The notes under the pieces are model-generated. The model was not told the origin of the DNA and made no database searches. It saw only the letters and a list, made by a program, of their open reading frames with translations. From positions 1-21,664 of the forward strand of contig CATLIJ010000008.1 of NCBI GenBank assembly GCA_949948825.1: a DNA stretch of 21,664 bases, given 5' to 3'. Shown here piece by piece: positions 6,318 to 14,096 of the stretch (position 1 is the stretch's first letter; each line of letters begins with the position of its first letter). A program made the translations under genes and the position numbers. The DNA comes from an uncultured Clostridiaceae bacterium. Its GTDB lineage: Bacteria; Bacillota; Clostridia; Lachnospirales; Lachnospiraceae.

Positions 6318-7739
6318 ATGTACGAAGATTATAGAGAAGACAAGGACAGAGAGAGCAAGACAGAAGAAGAGCGCAGACAGGAAGAGCAGTGGGGCTGGCA
6401 GGAGGCAGATGGACAATATCGCTGGAGCCGTCAGGATTCTGTGAAGGAGGAACAAAAGAGGGATACCGAATATAACCGAATGGATATGTCTTATATTCCT
6501 CCGGAACCAGTAAAAATTCCCAGGAAAAAGAGCTCCATGGCAGCCAGGGCAGCTGGAATTACTGCTGCTGCACTTTTGTTCGGCACAGTGGCAGGAGGAA
6601 CCATGTTTGGAGTCAATACAGCAGGAGAGCTTTTGCGGGATAAATATGCACCCAGGGAGGAGACAAGAGTTGCTCTGGAAACAGCAAAAGCGCCGGAAGT
6701 AAAAGAGTCAGCAATCACAGCCTCCACAGCGCTGATGACAGATGTTTCTTCCATTGTAAAGTCAGCTATGCCTTCTGTGGTGGCCATCACAAACACCATG
6801 GTATTAGAACAGAGACTCTGGTTTGGCCCCAGCCAAAAATACGAGGTTCCCAGCAGCGGTTCGGGAATTATTGTTGGTCAGAATAATGATGAGCTTTTGA
6901 TTGTCACCAACAATCATGTGGTGGAGGATTCCCAGGAATTGTCGGTTACATTTATTAATGATACAACCGTCTCGGCGACAATCAAGGGAACGGATTCAGA
7001 AAGCGATCTGGCAGTTATTGCCATTCCTTTGTCAGAGATTGATTCAGAAACCATGGGGCAGATTAAAGTGGCTACCATGGGGGATTCGGATGCATTGGAG
7101 GTAGGCCAGGGAGTCATTGCCATCGGGAATGCTTTAGGATATGGACAGTCTGTGACCGTAGGGTATGTGAGCGCTCTGAACCGGGAGGTAAAGTCCCAGG
7201 ACAGCACCAGCCGGAATCTGCTGCAGACGGATGCAGCCATCAATCCAGGCAACAGCGGAGGCGCCCTGTTAAACATGCGGGGGGAAGTGATTGGCATTAA
7301 TGTGGCAAAATATTCCTCCACAGAGGTAGAAGGCATGGGATACGCGATTCCCATATCCAGGGCCCAGGATATTATCAATGATCTGATGAACCGGAAGACA
7401 CGAGTGGAGATAGCGGAAAACAAACAGGGCTATTTGGGAATCCAGGCTGTGAATATTGATGACACGACGGTTGCTATGTACGGAATGCCTAAGGGAGTTT
7501 ATGTTTACAAGATCATGGAAGGCGGCGCGGCGGCAAATTCCGGACTGCGGGAGAAAGATATTATCACGAAATTTGACGGACAGACCATACGCTCCAAGAC
7601 GGATCTGCAGGAAATTCTGACTTACTATGAAGGCGGCAGCACCGTACCCCTGACTGTATATTCCCTAGAAAACGGTGAGTATGTAGAGCGCACAGTGGAA
7701 GTCACTTTAGGATATAAAACAGAGGCAGAGAACAATTAG
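6318..7739 (+). CDS. htrA: HtrA/DegP-type membrane-anchored serine protease with PDZ domain
   Basis: A 473-residue S1C-family trypsin-like protease that degrades or refolds damaged proteins outside the membrane. A charged cytoplasmic N-terminus (1-70) is followed by one membrane helix (about 75-100) and a linker. The protease domain has His200 in TNNHVVEDS, Asp230 in SESDLAVIAI and Ser313 in NPGNSGGALL, so the catalytic triad is complete. One C-terminal PDZ domain spans about 375-466 (GYLGIQAV to the end). Length and order match Gram-positive HtrA/HtrB/YyxA. The ATG has AAGGAAAGGGG about 10 nt upstream. It is the first gene after the polysaccharide terminator, with its own promoter region bearing 11-bp-periodic repeats. 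A clpX-like gene follows, giving an envelope and cytoplasmic quality-control pair. Which HtrA paralogue it is cannot be told. Confidence 0.95.
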   Translation: MYEDYREDKDRESKTEEERRQEEQWGWQEADGQYRWSRQDSVKEEQKRDTEYNRMDMSYIPPEPVKIPRKKSSMAARAAGITAAALLFGTVAGGTMFGVNTAGELLRDKYAPREETRVALETAKAPEVKESAITASTALMTDVSSIVKSAMPSVVAITNTMVLEQRLWFGPSQKYEVPSSGSGIIVGQNNDELLIVTNNHVVEDSQELSVTFINDTTVSATIKGTDSESDLAVIAIPLSEIDSETMGQIKVATMGDSDALEVGQGVIAIGNALGYGQSVTVGYVSALNREVKSQDSTSRNLLQTDAAINPGNSGGALLNMRGEVIGINVAKYSSTEVEGMGYAIPISRAQDIINDLMNRKTRVEIAENKQGYLGIQAVNIDDTTVAMYGMPKGVYVYKIMEGGAAANSGLREKDIITKFDGQTIRSKTDLQEILTYYEGGSTVPLTVYSLENGEYVERTVEVTLGYKTEAENN

Positions 7740-7742
7740 TGC

Positions 7743-7771
7743 TTGCAATTTTTATGAAATGGAAATATAGT
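7743..7771 (+). promoter_or_regulatory. Promoter upstream of clpX
   Basis: TTGCAA (7743-7748), 17 bp, TATAGT (7766-7771): four of six and five of six matches to the sigma-A consensus with ideal spacing. It begins four bases after the htrA stop codon, so clpX need not depend on readthrough from htrA. Confidence 0.55.
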
Positions 7772-7782
7772 AGAAACAAGCC

Positions 7783-7815
7783 ATACTCAGGGTGTCCTAT
7801 GGGCGCTCTGAGTAT
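7783..7815 (+). terminator. 15-bp hairpin between htrA and clpX (terminator or leader structure)
   Basis: ATACTCAG (7783-7790) pairs with CTGAGTAT (7808-7815). Pairing continues inward through GGTGTCC with GGGCGCT (three G-U pairs) to a TAT loop. Only TTT-poor sequence follows, so termination would be weak. If the promoter at 7743-7771 is used, this hairpin starts about 5 nt into the clpX leader. Confidence 0.5.
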
Positions 7816-7872
7816 TTGCGCAGTTGGAAGAAACAGGTTTAAAAAGTTCCAGAGGGAAAGCGAGGAGACAGG

Positions 7873-9288
7873 GTGGAAGAAAAGGAAAACAGAGAGCATC
7901 CGGACAGCAACAGGGACGAGCAGGATTATGAAAAAATCTGCTATATGTGCCGCAGACCGGAGAGCAAGGCCGGAAGCATGATTGTGATGCCGGGAAATAT
8001 GTGTATGTGCCATGATTGTATGCAGAAAGCGTTTGATTCGATCATGGGAGGAAAAATGGATTTTTCCAAAATTGATTTTTCCAAGCTTTCCGGGATGCCT
8101 TTGATGAATATGAATTTTGTGCCTGTGGGCAATGGAGAGGATATGCCTCAGATGCAGATTCCAAAGCGGCAGCAGGTAAAGAAGAAAAAGAAAAAAGAGG
8201 GTCCGGGATTTGAATTGAAGGATATTCCTGCGCCTCATGTGATTAAAAGCCAGCTGGATGCATATGTGATTGGACAGGAGCGGGCAAAAAAGGTAGTCTC
8301 TGTTGCTGTTTATAATCATTACAAACGGCTTTATGCAGAGAGCAAAAGGCAGGAAAAGGAAGAACCAGAGGAGGTACAGATCGAGAAATCCAATATCCTG
8401 ATGATCGGCCCTACTGGCAGCGGCAAGACGTATCTGGTGAAAACCCTGGCCCGTCTTTTGGATGTTCCCCTTGCCATCGCAGATGCCACGTCCCTGACAG
8501 AGGCCGGATATATTGGGGATGATATTGAAAGCGTCATTTCAAAGCTGCTGGCAGCAGCTGGAAATGACGTGGAGAGGGCGGAGTATGGGATTATTTTTAT
8601 TGATGAGATTGACAAGATTGCCAAAAAGAGAGAGACAAATGTCCGGGATGTAAGCGGGGAATCTGTACAGCAGGAGCTTTTGAAACTGCTGGAGGGAAGC
8701 AGAGTGGAGGTCCCAGTAGGTTCAAACCAGAAGAATGCCCTGACTCCTCTTACCACAGTAAATACGGATCATATTTTGTTTATTTGCGGCGGAGCTTTCC
8801 CGGATTTGGAGAAAATCATACGAGAGCGGCTCAAAAAGACGTCCTCCATAGGATTTGGTGCAGAACTAAAGGATAAGTATGGTGAAGAGGAGGATGTTTT
8901 ACATCAGGTGACGAATAAAGATCTTCGGAATTTTGGAATGATTCCGGAATTTTTAGGCAGGCTCCCGGTGACAGTGACTTTGGAAAAGCTGACAAAGGAG
9001 CTTTTGGTAAAAATATTGAGAGAGCCGAAAAATGCTATTTTAAAGCAATATGAGAAGCTTTTGGAGATGGATGAGGTAAAGCTGGTATTTGAGGATGGAG
9101 CCCTGGAATGGATTGCAGGGGAAGCCATAAAGAGGGAAACAGGGGCCAGAGCTCTCCGGGCTATTTTGGAAGAGTATATGCTTGATATTATGTATGAGAT
9201 TCCGAAAGATCCTAATATTGGAGCAGTGGAGGTAACACAGGCCTATCTGGAGAAAAAGGGAGGGCCTTTGATCTGCATGAGAGGTTAA
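7873..9288 (+). CDS. clpX: ClpX-like AAA+ unfoldase (divergent paralogue)
   Basis: A 471-residue AAA+ ATPase that would unfold proteins and feed them to ClpP. The N-terminal zinc-binding domain has Cys23, Cys26, Cys46 and Cys49 (plus Cys44). A lysine-rich linker (KKKKKK, 103-108) leads to the AAA+ module with Walker A GPTGSGKT (179-186), pore loop GYIG (212-215), Walker B IIFIDEID (240-247), arginine finger in FLGRLP (R363) and sensor 2 GARALR (424-429). The ClpP-docking tripeptide IGF (326-328) is present. The RKH loop of standard ClpX is changed: the aligned positions read QKN (286-288), so substrate choice may differ. It is about 45 residues longer than typical ClpX and sits by htrA, not beside tig-clpP, which suggests a second copy. 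The GTG start has GAGGAG 5 nt upstream. Confidence 0.88.
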   Translation: MEEKENREHPDSNRDEQDYEKICYMCRRPESKAGSMIVMPGNMCMCHDCMQKAFDSIMGGKMDFSKIDFSKLSGMPLMNMNFVPVGNGEDMPQMQIPKRQQVKKKKKKEGPGFELKDIPAPHVIKSQLDAYVIGQERAKKVVSVAVYNHYKRLYAESKRQEKEEPEEVQIEKSNILMIGPTGSGKTYLVKTLARLLDVPLAIADATSLTEAGYIGDDIESVISKLLAAAGNDVERAEYGIIFIDEIDKIAKKRETNVRDVSGESVQQELLKLLEGSRVEVPVGSNQKNALTPLTTVNTDHILFICGGAFPDLEKIIRERLKKTSSIGFGAELKDKYGEEEDVLHQVTNKDLRNFGMIPEFLGRLPVTVTLEKLTKELLVKILREPKNAILKQYEKLLEMDEVKLVFEDGALEWIAGEAIKRETGARALRAILEEYMLDIMYEIPKDPNIGAVEVTQAYLEKKGGPLICMRG

Positions 9289-9289
9289 A

Positions 9290-9305
9290 GGGGGCATCAG
9301 CCCCC
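9290..9305. terminator. Short GC hairpin between convergent genes
   Basis: GGGGGC (9290-9295), ATCA loop, GCCCCC (9300-9305) fills the 19-bp gap between the clpX stop and the minus-strand protease stop. It is compact and symmetric, so it could stall transcription in both directions, but there is no T-run on either strand. Confidence 0.5.
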
Positions 9306-9307
9306 CT

Positions 9308-11047
9308 CTAATCCTGGTTGCGGAGAAATGCCTGAGACAAATTTAAGGTTCCAAATCCCCATATTTTATTGGGGTAGGTAAAGGCAGGATTCCGGTCTGC
9401 GCCCCGGATCAGCATGGAACTGATGGCTGTATTGCTCAAATCCGGATCATGGCCGTGAGTAAAGCCCCAGGTAAAGATGTCAGCAATAGCGCCGGCAGTG
9501 ATGGCCGCAGCTACGGAAGAGCCAGAACGGCGGGTGAAGCGGAGCTCACCTTCTATGGCAGCGTCTGCTGCCGGCCCCTGGACATCCACGCCTGGGGCCG
9601 CTAGATCTGGTTTTAATCGGCCTTTTGGAGTGTAGCCCCGGCTGCTGTGAATATAGATGCTGTTGTTGCTGTGATTGTATGCAGCTACAGTGAACAGGGC
9701 ATCTGCATTTCCAGGGTCCATAACTGTGGTGTCTGGATTTGGACGCAGAAAAATCGTCTGGTCAGATAAGAAACCATGCATGGGCAGCCATACATGAAAT
9801 TTTCCAGTAATATATACCGTGGGAAACACGCGAATCCGCCAGATTCCGGAAGCAGGATTTTCAAACCGCATGAAAATCAGCTGATTGCCAGAGCTGCTTT
9901 CAAAGTTTTGATAGCTTACAGTCAGGACCGTGGATTCCAGGCGGAAAGGCACCACAGTTTCAGCGCCAAGTTTTAGGGAGATCTGATCAATGACTTCACC
10001 AGAGGGGGATGTAATCCCAATTGTGTAGAGCTCTGGCTCATGGGACCACAATTCCATACAAAATCCGGTTTCGTCAGCGCCAACCCGCAGTTCAATGTCC
10101 TCATAAGCCTGGTCAATGGTCATATTGCCCATAAAGTGATGATGATAGCCCATCTCATTTCCCGCTCCGGCAACAATGGCCAGACCAAGATATCCGTTTA
10201 AGTTCTGCAGCTGCTGGCTTAAGGGATTATTTCCTTCGTGGTCCCCCTGATTGGTTCCCACTCCCAGATAGATGACTAAAGGAAGCTGATACAGTCCGGC
10301 CAGACTTAAAAGATAGCTCACTGCTGCCATGATATCATTTTCCTGGAAGACCGGGTCATCTGTGTTGACGAGGAAGAAATCTCTCAAATATTGTTTGGCA
10401 GGTTTTAGCTTCACTACAGCAAGAGATGCCTTTGGGGCAGCGCCGGAAAAGGCAACAGGCCGGTCAATCCGGTTGCCGGCGGCAACTCCTGCCATAAAGG
10501 TGCCGTGGCCGTCAGTATCCCGGCTGGGGACTATGGTAAAAGGATCTTGGGCTGACAGTGCCTCATTGATCTGTTCCTGTGAGTACAGGGCTCCGTAAAA
10601 TGGCTGAAAGCCAGAGATTTCCGGTGGCATTTCTCCTGTGTCTATGGTCTGATCCCAAATACCGAGAATCCGGCTGGAGCCGTCCGGCTTTCGGAACAGA
10701 GGATTCGTATAGTCAACACCCGTATCCACAATACCTAAAATAACACCATCACCGTCAGCCTGAAGGGCGGGCTGGTCGAAAACAGGAAGGATTCCGCTGC
10801 TTTCCAGAACCGTAGTATCTAAAAGTCCGTACAGCTTGGGGATGCTGCTGTAAGAATATCGATATATACTTAAAGGTTCTGCGTTGTCCCGCAAAGCATG
10901 GATTACAGCAAAGCCCCGGCTGATAAAATTGACACACTGGGTTTGGGCCAGATCATAAAAGGACTGAATGGAACGGGGAGAATAATGCAGAATAAAGTCC
11001 ATATAATCTTCAGAGGAAGGAGCATGTTGGCAGATAGAATCAGGCAT
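9308..11047 (-). CDS. Csp-like S8 family subtilase, no signal peptide
   Basis: A 579-residue subtilisin-family protease. The catalytic residues are Asp108 in GIVDTGVDY, His181 in DTDGHGTFMAG and Ser511 in SGSSVAAA, with oxyanion Asn297 in GAGNE, so the triad is intact although the usual GTSMA is GSSVA. An N-terminal prodomain-like region covers about 1-95. An insert of about 130 residues (310-440) of beta type between the Asn and Ser blocks resembles the jelly-roll domain of clostridial CspB, the protease that activates the spore cortex hydrolase SleC. There is no signal peptide or membrane helix, as in Csp proteins. The start has AAAGG 8-9 nt upstream. It is convergent with clpX and divergent from lspA, so probably monocistronic. 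Lachnospiraceae carry many such peptidases, and a role in germination is inferred only from family likeness. Confidence 0.9.
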   Translation of the reverse strand: MPDSICQHAPSSEDYMDFILHYSPRSIQSFYDLAQTQCVNFISRGFAVIHALRDNAEPLSIYRYSYSSIPKLYGLLDTTVLESSGILPVFDQPALQADGDGVILGIVDTGVDYTNPLFRKPDGSSRILGIWDQTIDTGEMPPEISGFQPFYGALYSQEQINEALSAQDPFTIVPSRDTDGHGTFMAGVAAGNRIDRPVAFSGAAPKASLAVVKLKPAKQYLRDFFLVNTDDPVFQENDIMAAVSYLLSLAGLYQLPLVIYLGVGTNQGDHEGNNPLSQQLQNLNGYLGLAIVAGAGNEMGYHHHFMGNMTIDQAYEDIELRVGADETGFCMELWSHEPELYTIGITSPSGEVIDQISLKLGAETVVPFRLESTVLTVSYQNFESSSGNQLIFMRFENPASGIWRIRVFPTVYITGKFHVWLPMHGFLSDQTIFLRPNPDTTVMDPGNADALFTVAAYNHSNNSIYIHSSRGYTPKGRLKPDLAAPGVDVQGPAADAAIEGELRFTRRSGSSVAAAITAGAIADIFTWGFTHGHDPDLSNTAISSMLIRGADRNPAFTYPNKIWGFGTLNLSQAFLRNQD

Positions 11048-11098
11048 GGCATTTTCCTTTTATCCTTTTAAAATAAGGATATGATTTTCCGGATGTAT

Positions 11099-11127
11099 TT
11101 GACCGTTGTCCGTGAAAATAGTATAAT
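11099..11127 (+). promoter_or_regulatory. Sigma-A promoter for the LspA-like gene
   Basis: TTGACC (11099-11104), 17 bp, TATAAT (11122-11127): eleven of twelve consensus bases. It lies 33 bp before the start codon, which has TAGGAGG at 11146-11152, in the divergent gap with the minus-strand protease. No clear minus-strand promoter was found for that protease. Confidence 0.8.
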
Positions 11128-11160
11128 AACAGTAACTCAAGACGTTAGGAGGGCATTATT

Positions 11161-11664
11161 ATGGTATATGCGGCGTTGATTGCATTGGTGGCAGGGGGAG
11201 ATCAGTGGTTAAAGTATATGGTGGAAGCGCAGGAGCCGGAGAAGTTTCCCAGACCGTTGGAAAAAGCAAAGGGAAAGATTTGGGTTTATCGGAATCACAA
11301 TGAAGGCTTTCCCTTTGGTTTCCTGGAAAATCATCAGGAGCTGGTGCGCCTGATCCCTTTGATTCTCACCTCCATCCTGGCAGGGGGACTTATAGAGATG
11401 CAGAGGGAAAAGGGGCGTTTTCTGGAGAAAACCGCTGCCTCACTGGTAATCGGCGGGTCTCTGAGCAATTTGTATGACCGCTATGTAAGGAATTATGTGG
11501 TGGATTATTTCAGCCTTCGCTTTGGGCCTTTGAAGGAAGTGGTGTTTAACCTGGGCGATATTTTTATTTTGATTGGTTCTGGAATTACCTCTTTTTGCTG
11601 GCCAGTGCGGGAGTTTGCCAAAAAACGCCGCCAGAGCCAAAAGACAAAGGAAAATAATCATTGA
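11161..11664 (+). CDS. Signal peptidase II family protein (LspA-like, divergent)
   Basis: A 167-residue polytopic membrane protein of the aspartic-type signal peptidase II family, which removes the signal peptide from diacylated prolipoproteins. Four membrane helices are visible (about 2-20, 61-80, 90-104, 127-148). Family motifs are recognisable: D14 in DQWLK, N47 in NEGFPFGF, GGSLSNLYDR (N103, D106, R107), the catalytic Asp115 in VVDYF, and the second catalytic Asp133 in FNLGD, where most members have FNxAD. The tail is basic and ends KENNH. Both catalytic aspartates are present, so activity is plausible. The hydrophilic segment after helix 1 (22-41) differs from standard LspA, and the neighbours are not the usual ileS or rluD, so it may be a second paralogue. 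The ATG has TAGGAGG 8 nt upstream. Confidence 0.82.
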   Translation: MVYAALIALVAGGDQWLKYMVEAQEPEKFPRPLEKAKGKIWVYRNHNEGFPFGFLENHQELVRLIPLILTSILAGGLIEMQREKGRFLEKTAASLVIGGSLSNLYDRYVRNYVVDYFSLRFGPLKEVVFNLGDIFILIGSGITSFCWPVREFAKKRRQSQKTKENNH

Positions 11665-11689
11665 CAAGGGTGGAGAAATATTGTAGAAT
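11661..11689 (+). promoter_or_regulatory. Sigma-A promoter overlapping the lspA-like stop codon
   Basis: TTGACA (11661-11666), 17 bp, TAGAAT (11684-11689), preceded by a TG. The -35 hexamer contains the TGA stop (11662-11664) of the upstream gene. It drives the CBS-domain transporter gene, giving a leader of about 90 nt. Confidence 0.75.
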
Positions 11690-11766
11690 CTGTTACAATT
11701 TATCAGTTTAATATTGTGTCTGGCGCCGGATATACCGGGGAATAAAGAGGCACAGGTGAAACAGGG

Positions 11767-11790
11767 AAAGGAGATTAATGTAATTTTATG
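11767..11790 (+). promoter_or_regulatory. Ribosome binding site followed by an ATG-TAA start-stop, then the true start
   Basis: AAAGGAG (11767-11773) has an ATG 4 nt downstream (11778-11780) that is immediately followed by TAA (11781-11783). The protein start at 11788 lies 14 nt from the Shine-Dalgarno, and the frame is closed upstream by TAA at 11776, so no alternative ATG exists. A ribosome could initiate on the minimal ORF and then re-initiate. Confidence 0.55.
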
Positions 11791-13125
11791 TTAGATTCAG
11801 GAGACAGTACGGGCATACAGATCTGTACGGTTGTTGTGCTGCTTAGTCTGTCCGCTTTTTTTTCTTCGGCGGAGACAGCGTTTACTACGGTCAACCGCAT
11901 GCGGGTGAGGACTTTGGCGGAGGCCGGGGACAAAAGGGCAGTGACCCTCACAAAGGTCATAGAAGATTCAGGGAAAATGCTAAGCACCATTCTGGTGGGC
12001 AACAACATTGTAAATCTTTCGGCGTCTTCCCTTGTGACAACCCTTGTTACGGAATTGTTCGGAAGCAGGGCAGTGGGGCTGGCAACCGGTATCCTGACAC
12101 TGTTGATTCTGGTTTTTGGGGAGATTTCTCCCAAGACCCTGGCTACCATCCATTCGGAGCGGCTGGCGCTGCGGTATGCAGGGATTATTTATATGATGAT
12201 GATATTATTGACACCAGTGATATTCTGTATTAATCAGCTGTCCCTGGGGTTTTTGCGGCTTTTGCGGGTGGACCCCAATAAAAAGCAGGAAGCGATCACT
12301 GAGGATGAGCTGCGCACGATCGTGGAAGTGAGCCATGAAGAGGGTGTGATTGAGACAGAAGAGAAGAAGATGATCAATAATGTGTTTGACTTTGGCGATT
12401 CTGTGGCAAAGGATGTGATGGTACCCCGGATTGATATGGTGATGGTGGATGTGGACACGTCCTTTGAGGAGCTGATGGAGATTTTCCGGCGGGAAAAGTT
12501 TACCCGTTTTCCTGTGTATGAGGGAACTACGGATAATGTAATCGGCATTATAAATGTAAAGGATATTCTGCTGGCAGAGCGTCAGGCTTTTGCCATCCGG
12601 GATTTTTTAAGGCAGCCCCTTTATACTTATGAATATAAGAAGACCTCTGAGCTGATGGCAGAGATGCGCAAGACGTTTCATAACATTATTATTGTGTTGG
12701 ACGAGTACGGAGCCACAGCTGGCATGGTCACTCTGGAGGATATGCTGGAGGAGATTGTGGGAGAGATCCGGGATGAGTATGATGAGGATGAGGAGGATGA
12801 GGTCCGGATGATTGCCGCAGACGAGTACCTGGTCAGCGGCTCCACCAAGCTGGATGACCTGAACAGCTGGCTGGATTTGAAACTGGAATCAGAGGATTAT
12901 GATTCCATCGGAGGTTTGGTGATCGGACTGTTGGACCATTTACCAGAAGAAGGAGAAGAGGTATGCCATGAGGGACTTCGGCTGGTGGTGGAATGTGTGG
13001 AAAAGAACCGGATTGAAAAGATTCATCTGTATATTCTGAGCGAGGAGGAGAAAGAAAAGCTTCAGACTCAGGGAGAGCAGGCAAAAGGGGAGGAGGATGC
13101 AGAGGCAGAGAGCGCGGCATCCTGA
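11788..13125 (+). CDS. Hemolysin/CorC-family DUF21 and CBS-domain transporter (UPF0053)
   Basis: A 445-residue membrane protein of the CNNM/CorC/HlyC/MpfA class, linked to Mg2+ or Na+ export and divalent-cation homeostasis. The N-terminal DUF21 domain has about three to four membrane helices (residues 5-25, 60-85, 90-110, 125-150), with the family-typical LSAFFSSAETAF near 17-28 and FGEISPKTLA near 110-119. A CBS pair follows (about 205-330, starting DVMVPRIDM, with FPVYEGTTDNVIGIINVKD), and then the C-terminal CorC_HlyC domain (about 345-430, DYDSIGGLVIG). The very acidic EYDEDEEDE lies between them. A 20-residue acidic tail ends the protein. Domain order and length fit the family fully. It has its own promoter and an odd start region, and a DUF3592-like gene follows 22 bp later, probably in the same transcript. 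The transported ion is not deducible. Confidence 0.94.
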   Translation: MLDSGDSTGIQICTVVVLLSLSAFFSSAETAFTTVNRMRVRTLAEAGDKRAVTLTKVIEDSGKMLSTILVGNNIVNLSASSLVTTLVTELFGSRAVGLATGILTLLILVFGEISPKTLATIHSERLALRYAGIIYMMMILLTPVIFCINQLSLGFLRLLRVDPNKKQEAITEDELRTIVEVSHEEGVIETEEKKMINNVFDFGDSVAKDVMVPRIDMVMVDVDTSFEELMEIFRREKFTRFPVYEGTTDNVIGIINVKDILLAERQAFAIRDFLRQPLYTYEYKKTSELMAEMRKTFHNIIIVLDEYGATAGMVTLEDMLEEIVGEIRDEYDEDEEDEVRMIAADEYLVSGSTKLDDLNSWLDLKLESEDYDSIGGLVIGLLDHLPEEGEEVCHEGLRLVVECVEKNRIEKIHLYILSEEEKEKLQTQGEQAKGEEDAEAESAAS

Positions 13126-13147
13126 CAAAAGACAGGGCAATGATGAT

Positions 13148-13594
13148 ATGATTATTCTTGTATTGCTGGTAGCAGGGCTGGTCGGAGTCCGGATAATGGT
13201 CATAATCTCAAGCTGTAATGGGATGATGGAGGAAATTGAGAGAGCGCGGCGCTTTTACACAGGAACAACTACAGCAAAGGTGGTAAAAGTGGAGGAAGAG
13301 CGTTTTGGCAGGGAAAGAGCTTATTACTGGCCTGTGTTTCATTATGAAATAGATGGGGTGGAGTATGAGAAAAAGGCATGGCTCTTTACAGACCAGTACT
13401 GGTGGTATCAAAAGGGATGGGAGTATGAGATCCGATATAATATCAGCAATCCGGAGGAGTTTATGCTGGTGGATGATCAGGGCAGCTATGACCGGGCGCA
13501 GCACATTGTCACAGAACACATCATTATTGCAGTGGTGATAGGAGTGAGCATAATATTTGCGATTCCCCTTGGATTATCAGGGGCCAAATTATAA
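13148..13594 (+). CDS. DUF3592-like two-helix membrane protein
   Basis: A 148-residue protein with an N-terminal membrane helix (2-21), an extracytoplasmic or cytosolic beta-type domain (about 40-108) and a C-terminal helix (122-145). The middle shows the DUF3592 pattern: TTAKVVKVEEE, then YYWPVFHYEIDGVEYE, then a WEYEIRYNISNPEEF segment corresponding to the usual v-x-V-x-Y-x-P-x-x-P block. Function of this family is not known. The ATG at 13148 is chosen because it starts the hydrophobic helix and clears the upstream gene. An in-frame ATG at 13097 lies inside that gene with GGAGG directly against it and no proper spacing. GACAGGG is a weak binding site about 10 nt upstream, so translation may be coupled to the transporter gene, whose stop is 22 bp before. 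Confidence 0.75.
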   Translation: MIILVLLVAGLVGVRIMVIISSCNGMMEEIERARRFYTGTTTAKVVKVEEERFGRERAYYWPVFHYEIDGVEYEKKAWLFTDQYWWYQKGWEYEIRYNISNPEEFMLVDDQGSYDRAQHIVTEHIIIAVVIGVSIIFAIPLGLSGAKL

Positions 13595-13629
13595 CCGGGC
13601 GCTTTTCATTGTTTATGTTTTACAGAATG

Positions 13630-13680
13630 GCTGGGAACAGAGCTGCGGCAATGGTTTTTGCAGTTTTGTTCCCAGCTTTT
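13630..13680. terminator. Long bidirectional terminator between convergent genes
   Basis: GCTGGGAACA (13630-13639) pairs exactly with TGTTCCCAGC (13667-13676). Pairing continues inward about nine more steps (AGCTGC with GCAGTT and G-U pairs), and TTTT follows on the plus strand. On the minus strand the run is weaker but the hairpin is symmetric, so it can end both the DUF3592 transcript and the opposing membrane-protein transcript. Confidence 0.85.
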
Positions 13681-13730
13681 GTCTGGCACAGATGAATCGG
13701 AAGATGCCGCATGTGGACTGGTATGGATTT

Positions 13731-14096
13731 TCAGCTGAACATCCCTCCGGCTGTGCCGCCTACAGCGCAGCAGGCCAGAACCGTGGCGCTTCTTGTGAGA
13801 TCCGGGACTGGCATGGTCTCCCGGTTCAGCAGCCATGACACGGCAAAAAGCACAATAAAATACAGGATGCCAGTCAACATTCCCCAAAAGAATCTTCGGG
13901 AGAGGGAAGCTTTGCCTGCCATAAATCCGCCAAACAGGCAGGCGATCACATAGATGCCATACACAGCAGCATTAATCTGCTGCTCCCCCAGCTTCATCCG
14001 GTAAAGAGCAAAGGACAGGGCAAGGAGCAGAACTCCGGACAGCAGATAAGCCATTAACAAAGAACGAAGCAATACTTTTGATTTGGAAATATCCAT
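13731..14096 (-). CDS. TIGR04086-like four-helix membrane protein
   Basis: A 121-residue hydrophobic protein with four predicted membrane helices (about 11-32, 42-60, 68-90, 102-120) and almost no soluble part. Small-residue motifs (GGFMAGK, AVGGTAGG) suggest tight helix packing. Size, topology and the N-terminal ISKSKVLLRSLLMAYLLSG pattern fit the Firmicute family TIGR04086, which as I recall is often found near yajC or the SCIFF six-cysteine peptide genes. Neither is present here. The start is the ATG at 14096, with AAAGGA 7 nt upstream. The frame stays open for 35 more codons to an ATG at 14201, but that part is basic, hydrophilic and repeat-associated, so it is judged non-coding. The gene is divergent from the str operon, and no clear promoter was found. 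Confidence 0.72.
   Translation of the reverse strand: MDISKSKVLLRSLLMAYLLSGVLLLALSFALYRMKLGEQQINAAVYGIYVIACLFGGFMAGKASLSRRFFWGMLTGILYFIVLFAVSWLLNRETMPVPDLTRSATVLACCAVGGTAGGMFS

Noticed and set aside
13353..13838. Short plus-strand frames across the DUF3592 gene end and the bidirectional terminator
   Set aside because: They cross a strong terminator and overlap real genes in other frames without start signals.
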